Positions 6,506 to 11,239 of a stretch of 11,239 nucleotides of DNA are shown here, piece by piece. The stretch is taken from NCBI GenBank assembly GCA_001604435.1, contig LVBO01000101.1, forward strand, positions 1 to 11,239, given 5' to 3'. A model generated the notes under the pieces. The model saw nothing but the letters and a program-made list of their open reading frames with translations. It searched no databases and had not been told where the DNA came from. Source of the stretch: Synergistales bacterium Syner_01 (GTDB lineage: Bacteria; Synergistota; Synergistia; Synergistales; Aminobacteriaceae). Positions within the stretch are counted from its first letter, which is position 1; each line of letters begins with the position of its first letter. A program made the position numbers and the translations under genes.

Positions 6506-7426
6506 CTACAGGCCGTAGCGTTCCCGTAATTTGAACTGCTCGACGAGTCTTTTGGCGTTTTCAAGAATCGGTCCCTTTAAAGGCTGAAGGGGCGCGCGCG
6601 GGTTGCCGGCGGGAAGCCCTATTAATCCAACCGCGGCTTTTATCGAAACCGGATTGACGGCGGCATACGCCAAATCCAGCAGAGGTTTGTATTGGAAGAA
6701 AAGCTCCTTCGCTCTTTGAGCGTCCTCCCAACAAGTCCAAGGTTTCGACATCTCCACGAACTCTCTCGGAATGATATTGCCCGTTACATTCGCCGTTCCG
6801 TGCCCACCCATCGCCATAAGGGGAAGGATAATACCGAATTTGGGCGAATCGCAGCAGAGGACATTCATCTTTCCGCCGACGGCGCCCATGACGCCGATAA
6901 GCTGGTTGTTGTTCGGCACGGCCTCTTTGTCCGCAACGATGTTCGGAATATCGGCCAGCATCGATACGGTCGCCGGATCGATATTCGCGATGACTCTGCC
7001 GGGATTGTTGTAAATCGTCACCGAGATGGAAACGGACTTCGCAACCGTCGCAAAAAAGTCATAGATAGCATCCTGCGGAGGGATGATATACGGAGGGACC
7101 ACCATGAGGATTCCGTCCGCACCCTGCGCTTCCGCGAACTGCGCGAGACGTACGGTCTCCTTCGTTGTCGAACACGTTACGCCGAAAAGGGCTGGAATTT
7201 TCCCCTTGCAGTAAGAAGCCATGCTCGCAATGATCTCTCTCTTTTCCTCGAACGAGAGAGATGGCGCCTCTCCGGTGGAGCCCATAAACACAACGCCGTC
7301 CGTTTTGTTCGCCGCGTGAAAATCCACCAGCTTTTCAAACCCCTTCATATCGACCTCGTCGTTCGAGGTAAAAGGCGTTATCAAAGCAACCCACGACCCC
7401 GAAGGGCGAACCAATTCTTTCGTCAT
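6506..7426 (-). CDS. DapA/N-acetylneuraminate lyase superfamily aldolase
   Basis: A 306-residue class I (Schiff-base) aldolase/synthase TIM barrel, the usual size for the family. Visible active-site features are GSTGE (49-53, the carboxylate-binding loop), Tyr113 in PPYIIP, Tyr139 in YNNPGR with Arg144, and the Schiff-base Lys167 in VADKEA. These fit an enzyme that adds or removes pyruvate. It need not be true dihydrodipicolinate synthase: it sits in a TRAP transport operon with no other lysine-pathway gene, and family members in such settings often cleave 2-keto-3-deoxy sugar acids, sialic acids or related compounds. An unusual Cys-Cys pair (191-192) follows the catalytic lysine by about 24 residues. 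Its ATG overlaps the TGA of the permease gene by 4 bases (ATGA), so translation is coupled to import. The substrate cannot be told from sequence. Confidence 0.9.
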   Translation of the reverse strand: MTKELVRPSGSWVALITPFTSNDEVDMKGFEKLVDFHAANKTDGVVFMGSTGEAPSLSFEEKREIIASMASYCKGKIPALFGVTCSTTKETVRLAQFAEAQGADGILMVVPPYIIPPQDAIYDFFATVAKSVSISVTIYNNPGRVIANIDPATVSMLADIPNIVADKEAVPNNNQLIGVMGAVGGKMNVLCCDSPKFGIILPLMAMGGHGTANVTGNIIPREFVEMSKPWTCWEDAQRAKELFFQYKPLLDLAYAAVNPVSIKAAVGLIGLPAGNPRAPLQPLKGPILENAKRLVEQFKLRERYGL

Positions 7427-9327
7427 ACCAGATCATCCTTCCTCATAATAGTCTCTTTATGTTGTTTTTCGTCCGAAAACCCCGAATCTCTTTGCGCGAA
7501 AAAAACCCACAAGCAGACGGCCAGACCGCCTCCGATCCCTGCCAACGACAACGGAACAAACGGTGCGTTCACCGTCAGAAAGAGCGCTACAAGAAGAACT
7601 CTACAGAATATATTGAGCCGCCTGAAGAGCCATCCGGTGGCTGCTCCGGCGAAAAAGACGATCGACACCAGAGTGGCGGACGTTCTGAAGATGATGGTGG
7701 GTACGGGCGCATCGAAAAGCAAGCCTCGGTCGAAAACGAAAACAAACGGAATTATAAAAATCACCGTAGCGATCTTTATCGATTGGAAACCTATCTTCAT
7801 CGCATCCTCTTTGGCGATATCGGCGGCAGCATATGCGGCGATGGCCACAGGAGGAGTAATCATCGAGAGCACGGCGAAGTAGAAAACGAAAAAATGCGAA
7901 GGAATCGGGTCGAAGCCGAAGTTCCGCATGACAGGCACGCCAAGGGTCGCCACAATGACGTAGGCGACTGTGGTCGGCGTGCCCATGCCCATCACGATGC
8001 AGCACAACATGATGAGAACAAGCCCGAGCAAGAGATTGCCGCCCGAAAGCGTCATAATGATGCTCGAAAGAGAGAGTCCGATTCCGGTGAGGGTAATCGC
8101 GCCGATGACAATGCCGGCAGCAGCGCAGGCCACTGCGATCATCACCGTTCTCTTTGCGGAGACAAAGACAGCCTCAAAAAAAGAACGCAATGAAAAACGC
8201 GTTTCCGAACGCAGCATGCTCAGGAAAAAGCTTGCAAGAATAGCCAGAAAGGCAGCCCGAAATGGGGTGTAGCCCCGTATCAGCACCGTTACCAGAAGCA
8301 CGAGAGGGAGCAGGAGATACAATCGGGAAACAACCGAACGGAAGGAAGGTATCTGATCCCTGGAGAGTCCCTTGATTCCTTCTTTTGCCGCCTCGAAATC
8401 AAGGACAAGAATAAGGGAAACATAGTAGAGAACGGCCGGAATAAGCGCGGCCTTACACACCTGGAGGTATGGGATACCCAGAAGTTCGGCCATCAGGAAA
8501 GCCGCAGCGCCCATTATCGGGGGCATAATCTGCCCCCCCGTCGAGGCGACGGCTTCGACGGCGCCTGCGATGGAGGGTTTATACCCGATTTTTTTCATCA
8601 TCGGGATTGTAAACGTTCCTGTCGCGTATACGTTGGCGGCGGCGCTTCCCGAAATCGACCCAAAAAACGCCGAAGTGACGCACGCGACCTTCGCCGGTCC
8701 CCCTCTGTACTTTCCAGCGGCGATCTTTCCAAGATCCATTATGACGTCGCCTGTCTTCGAGTACTCCATGAGCGTCCCCAAAATAATGAAAAGCACGATA
8801 TAGGTTGCGGAAATACCCAATGGCATAGAGTAAACTCCGTCCAAACCGTAAATCTGGTAATCTATGATATCCTGCAGAGAGAAACCGGGGTGGGAAATCA
8901 TTCTGGGGAAATATCTTCCAAAAAACATATACACAAGGGCGACGCATCCGACGATGCTCAAAACCAGTCCTGCCACTCTCCGCGTCATCTCGAGAACGAG
9001 CAGGAGAACCGAAGCGCCCATGAGAAGATCGAATACCGATAAAGGGCTTATTAAAGACTGGCGCAGGGCGATTCTATCGAAATTGAGCGCAATGTAGCCG
9101 AATGCAAGAGCTGCGAAGGATGCCAGCAGGACATCCCACCATCGTATGCCGAGCTTTTTACAACATGGGTAACATAAAAAACCGATCATCGCCGCCAACG
9201 AAAGATGGAAACTCCTCTGGAGCTGCACGGGAACGGTCCCGTACATGGCGGTAAACAGGTGAAACGCAATAAAAACGCTGGAAAGCCCGGTCAGAAAAAA
9301 TGAGAGAATTTTATTTTCGGAAACCAT
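7423..9327 (-). CDS. TRAP transporter permease, fused 4TM/12TM subunit
   Basis: A 634-residue integral membrane protein combining the small (DctQ-like) and large (DctM-like) TRAP subunits in one chain, the form that partners TAXI receptors. It is strongly hydrophobic throughout. Conserved large-subunit blocks are FGSISGSAAANVYATGTFTI (222-241), STGGQIMPPIMGAAAF (262-277), GMGTPTTVAYV (447-457) and ITPPVAIAAYAAADIAKEDA (490-509). Extra hydrophobic segments follow residue 540 and the tail is short and charged. It would move the substrate delivered by the receptor across the inner membrane using a sodium or proton gradient. The ATG has GGAGG 7 bases upstream. It follows the TAXI gene after an 81-base gap holding a perfect hairpin and overlaps the aldolase start by 4 bases. 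Confidence 0.95.
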   Translation of the reverse strand: MVSENKILSFFLTGLSSVFIAFHLFTAMYGTVPVQLQRSFHLSLAAMIGFLCYPCCKKLGIRWWDVLLASFAALAFGYIALNFDRIALRQSLISPLSVFDLLMGASVLLLVLEMTRRVAGLVLSIVGCVALVYMFFGRYFPRMISHPGFSLQDIIDYQIYGLDGVYSMPLGISATYIVLFIILGTLMEYSKTGDVIMDLGKIAAGKYRGGPAKVACVTSAFFGSISGSAAANVYATGTFTIPMMKKIGYKPSIAGAVEAVASTGGQIMPPIMGAAAFLMAELLGIPYLQVCKAALIPAVLYYVSLILVLDFEAAKEGIKGLSRDQIPSFRSVVSRLYLLLPLVLLVTVLIRGYTPFRAAFLAILASFFLSMLRSETRFSLRSFFEAVFVSAKRTVMIAVACAAAGIVIGAITLTGIGLSLSSIIMTLSGGNLLLGLVLIMLCCIVMGMGTPTTVAYVIVATLGVPVMRNFGFDPIPSHFFVFYFAVLSMITPPVAIAAYAAADIAKEDAMKIGFQSIKIATVIFIIPFVFVFDRGLLFDAPVPTIIFRTSATLVSIVFFAGAATGWLFRRLNIFCRVLLVALFLTVNAPFVPLSLAGIGGGLAVCLWVFFAQRDSGFSDEKQHKETIMRKDDLV

Positions 9328-9355
9328 GATTTACCCTCCGCAGTTCTTCGGGAAA

Positions 9356-9386
9356 CGCTACCGGGGAAGCCATTTCCCCGGTAGCG
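9356..9386 (-). other. Intercistronic stem-loop between receptor and permease genes
   Basis: CGCTACCGGGGAA (9356-9368) and TTCCCCGGTAGCG (9374-9386) form a 13-bp perfect, GC-rich hairpin with a 5-base loop. In the minus-strand transcript it lies 22 bases after the TAXI stop codon and ends about 28 bases before the permease start. It is followed only by UUUCC, too short a U run for an efficient terminator. It most likely protects the 3' end of the receptor message or causes partial attenuation, so that more receptor than permease is made. Confidence 0.7.
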
Positions 9387-9408
9387 AGCACACTGCCCTG
9401 GACTCTGT

Positions 9409-10380
9409 TCAATTTAGTCCAATATCGCGATAGAATTTCGCCGCGCCAGGGTGAACAGGGCCGCCGATTATATTGGACATCTTTTCTGGAGAAAAGTTCT
9501 TGTAGGTAGGCCCTGCCTCGCGAATACGTTCGTAGTTCTCCGCGATAGCTTTGACAAGCTTGTACGCCACCTCTTCATCCATCTTTCGATTCACGACAAG
9601 GATCGGCGATTCAGTAAAGACTTTGGTATCGGCGGGAATAAACGAATAGGATCCTCCCGGGATGAACGAAACGCCGTATTTATACTTTTCGTTTAAAGCG
9701 GTAAGAACCACTTCGCTCACAGACAGCACTTTGAGCTTCCGATTCACAGAGAGCTCTATGGTTGCGGGCATTATCGGCCCGCAATAGGCATCGGCGTGTC
9801 CGTCGCTGATAAGAGAACTTGACTCCGCGTACGATACGTAATTTATGGAGCCGCCCCACTCCTTCAGCTTCTCAGGGGTTATTCCGTACTCAGCCAACAT
9901 GCGCTCGGTCGCGGCGGAAGGAGAAGAGCCTTTGGGCGCTGTGAGAAGACGGATCGGCAGCTTCTTTTCCACGATTTCATCCAATGAGTTGACGGCGTAG
10001 TCCTCACGCACCAAAAAGACTCCCATAAAAATTTCGGAGAGATACGCAAGACCCACCACGTCTTCGTGGGAACCCGCCTCCGCAAACGCTCCCTCGCCTT
10101 TCCTTGCGATAAACAGAAGCTGATCCTGGGTCGTCGCGACATCGACTCTCTCCCGCTGAACGCTTGTCAGATTGGCCACGGCCCCGCCTGTCGTCGCATT
10201 GATCTTCGTTTCAGGCAATGCCGGTTTGGCAATTTCCGCGAGAATCCCGCCAAGAATATACCACTCTCCTCCCACAGGACCTCCCGCAACGGTGAGGAAC
10301 TGCGGAGCCGCCCACACGGGCGCGGCGACCGATAAAAACAACGCGACACTGCACACACATCGTCTGACAACCTTGTTCAT
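9409..10380 (-). CDS. TAXI family TRAP transporter solute-binding protein
   Basis: A 323-residue periplasmic receptor. It has a typical Sec signal peptide: basic MNKVVRR, hydrophobic core, and probable cleavage after VWA at residue 24; there is no lipobox cysteine. The mature N-terminus TVAGGPVGGEWYILGGILAE (30-49) is the TAXI-family phosphate-loop-like block. Further family-like segments are the GGAVANLTSVQRERVDVATTQ region (about 65-85) and TAPKGSSPSAATERMLAEYG (147-166). It captures the substrate and hands it to the fused permease encoded next. TAXI ligands are mostly unknown; glutamate and other dicarboxylates have been reported for the family, and this sequence does not identify its own. 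The start has a strong GAGGAGGGGG about 7 bases upstream. Only 53 bases separate it from the regulator gene; an AATAAT (complement of 10405-10410) is a possible -10 but lacks a matching -35, so readthrough from the regulator gene is likely. Confidence 0.94.
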   Translation of the reverse strand: MNKVVRRCVCSVALFLSVAAPVWAAPQFLTVAGGPVGGEWYILGGILAEIAKPALPETKINATTGGAVANLTSVQRERVDVATTQDQLLFIARKGEGAFAEAGSHEDVVGLAYLSEIFMGVFLVREDYAVNSLDEIVEKKLPIRLLTAPKGSSPSAATERMLAEYGITPEKLKEWGGSINYVSYAESSSLISDGHADAYCGPIMPATIELSVNRKLKVLSVSEVVLTALNEKYKYGVSFIPGGSYSFIPADTKVFTESPILVVNRKMDEEVAYKLVKAIAENYERIREAGPTYKNFSPEKMSNIIGGPVHPGAAKFYRDIGLN

Positions 10381-10433
10381 TTCGTTTCCCCCTCCTCAAG
10401 ACAGATTATTTGGAACGCTTTCTTCCATGGAGC

Positions 10434-11183
10434 TCATCCTGCATTCATGGTTCTTCCCCGCTGATCCTCCTCGAAGCGATTCAGATCTTCAAGAATATTA
10501 TTCAGATGGGCCGTCATAAGGAGTCTCGAGCGCTCTTCCTCCCTCTTTTCGATAGCTTTGAAAATTTCTTTGTGATCTCGTCCGATAGCGCTTCCCGCAC
10601 TGCACCTGATAAACTCCACCAAATTCGAATCCTCGCCGTTTTGCCGAATTACATCCAAAGCATATTCCAGCACCTTGTTTCCGGAAGCTCGTGCGATTTT
10701 TTTATGAAATTCTCTGTCGGTAGCCGCCATACTTCTGCCGGACGAAAGCAGAAGATCCATCTCTTGAAGAATCGCCCTCATTTCTTCTATTTGCGCCAAA
10801 GTGGCGTTTCGCGCAGCAAGGGCCGCCGCTTCAGATTCCAACGCCCTCCTCGCCACAAGCACATCATGCAAATGCTGCCCGCCTTCTCCTTTCAACGCAT
10901 CGATAAACGCTTCCGCAGACTTGTTCCGAACACTCCTCAGGCTGAGTTCTCCGTACCTTTTTCGCCCTTCTTCGGAAATACGCCTCCCTTGAAAGCCGAC
11001 ACGCTCAACAAACCTCTGCGAGTCAAGTCGTTTCAGAATACGGCCAACCGTAGCCTCCCCAAGCGCAACCCCTCGCTCTTCCAAAAGTTCCCGTATCGTT
11101 CCCGCGCCTAAAGGAGCGACATCCGTATAAAGAATCGACAGTACCATAAACTCAACATCTTCAAATTTCCCTTTATTTACCAT
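10434..11183 (-). CDS. FCD-domain transcriptional regulator with a non-canonical winged helix
   Basis: A 249-residue cytoplasmic regulator. The C-terminal half (about 105-235) is an all-helical FCD ligand-binding domain; Asp156 and His160 (DREFH), His204 (GRDH) and His226 (TAHLNNI) match the metal-binding Asp/His set with which such domains bind carboxylate effectors. The N-terminal domain (about 8-80) is a winged helix, but it lacks the look of the classic GntR domain: LGAGTIRELLEERGVALGEA (25-44), TVGRILKRLDSQRFVERVGF (45-64) and GRRISEEGRKRY (66-77) resemble the HTH_12 type found in NrpR-like regulators and ahead of RNase R. I chose the ATG at 11183, which has AGGTG 5 bases upstream, over the in-frame GTG at 11198. 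It heads the cluster and probably controls it in response to the imported substrate or a breakdown product. Confidence 0.85.
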   Translation of the reverse strand: MVNKGKFEDVEFMVLSILYTDVAPLGAGTIRELLEERGVALGEATVGRILKRLDSQRFVERVGFQGRRISEEGRKRYGELSLRSVRNKSAEAFIDALKGEGGQHLHDVLVARRALESEAAALAARNATLAQIEEMRAILQEMDLLLSSGRSMAATDREFHKKIARASGNKVLEYALDVIRQNGEDSNLVEFIRCSAGSAIGRDHKEIFKAIEKREEERSRLLMTAHLNNILEDLNRFEEDQRGRTMNAG

Positions 11184-11239
11184 TTTTTCACCTGACACCT
11201 AAATATTTTTAATAAAGATACTCTTGAACCGTTTGCAGC
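11184..11239 (-). promoter_or_regulatory. AT-rich leader upstream of the regulator gene, promoter likely but poorly defined
   Basis: This 56-base stretch is clearly more AT-rich than its surroundings. The best pair on the minus strand is TTCAAG (complement of 11223-11228) and TATTTA (complement of 11200-11205), 17 bases apart, but each matches consensus at only about three of six positions. No TNGTNNNACNA-type FadR operator is visible. The window ends here, so upstream control elements cannot be seen. Confidence 0.25.

Noticed and set aside
6506..7426. Naming the aldolase dapA (lysine biosynthesis)
   Set aside because: The catalytic residues fit the whole superfamily and the operon is catabolic/transport in character, so a specific symbol is not justified.
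6692..7882. A 396-codon open frame on the plus strand spanning the aldolase and permease genes
   Set aside because: It crosses two real genes on the opposite strand and has a basic, low-information product.
10424..10435. Overlapping short palindromes (TCCATGGA, GAGCTC) as a regulator operator
   Set aside because: Six- to eight-base palindromes occur by chance, and these lie in the end of the regulator gene without a second copy or a convincing promoter.
1..11239. tRNA, rRNA, CRISPR arrays, insertion sequences, phage or attachment sites
   Set aside because: No cloverleaf-like sequence, regularly spaced repeats, transposase or integrase, or flanking direct repeats were found; the gene content is ordinary chromosomal.

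Overview
This window reads as a chromosomal segment of a Gram-negative-type anaerobe with moderate-to-high GC content. The gene families present (a TAXI-type TRAP system with a fused permease, an FCD-domain regulator, a multi-domain GGDEF protein, and the paired radical SAM / DUF4130 genes) would fit the Synergistota. That assignment is inference from gene content and style; there is no rRNA or other marker gene here. I see no tRNA, rRNA, CRISPR array, insertion sequence or attachment site, and gene density is high (about 95% coding).

There are three blocks. (1) The left part, on the minus strand, carries a membrane-bound diguanylate cyclase with a periplasmic sensor region, PAS, two GAF domains and an intact GGDEF domain with an I-site (530-3454). 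A small VOC/glyoxalase-fold protein follows through a 4-base stop/start overlap (90-533), and what may be the first codons of another gene run off the left edge (1-40). (2) The plus-strand middle block holds a radical SAM protein with a C-terminal helix-hairpin-helix (3690-4925) and a DUF4130 protein (4929-5672), 3 bases apart. They match the recurrent, uncharacterised 'DNA modification/repair radical SAM + DNA metabolism' gene pair. The block is divergent from the cyclase gene, with extended -10 promoter candidates facing both ways, and ends in a 13-bp perfect hairpin that should terminate transcription in both directions. (3) The right part, minus strand, is a six-gene transport and catabolism cluster: FCD regulator, TAXI solute receptor, fused 4TM/12TM TRAP permease, DapA/N-acetylneuraminate-lyase-superfamily aldolase, PPC/DUF296-domain protein, and a 119-residue orphan protein.

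The right-hand cluster is most simply read as a regulated uptake-and-cleavage module. The periplasmic TAXI protein captures an organic anion, the permease imports it with an ion gradient, the aldolase-like enzyme cleaves or forms a pyruvate-containing intermediate, and the FCD regulator senses a carboxylate ligand. The substrate cannot be named from sequence. The two proteins at the end of the operon (PPC and orphan) have no obvious role in such a pathway and, together with the unusual DNA-binding half of the regulator, are the best candidates for something undescribed. A perfect hairpin between the receptor and permease genes probably sets their relative expression.
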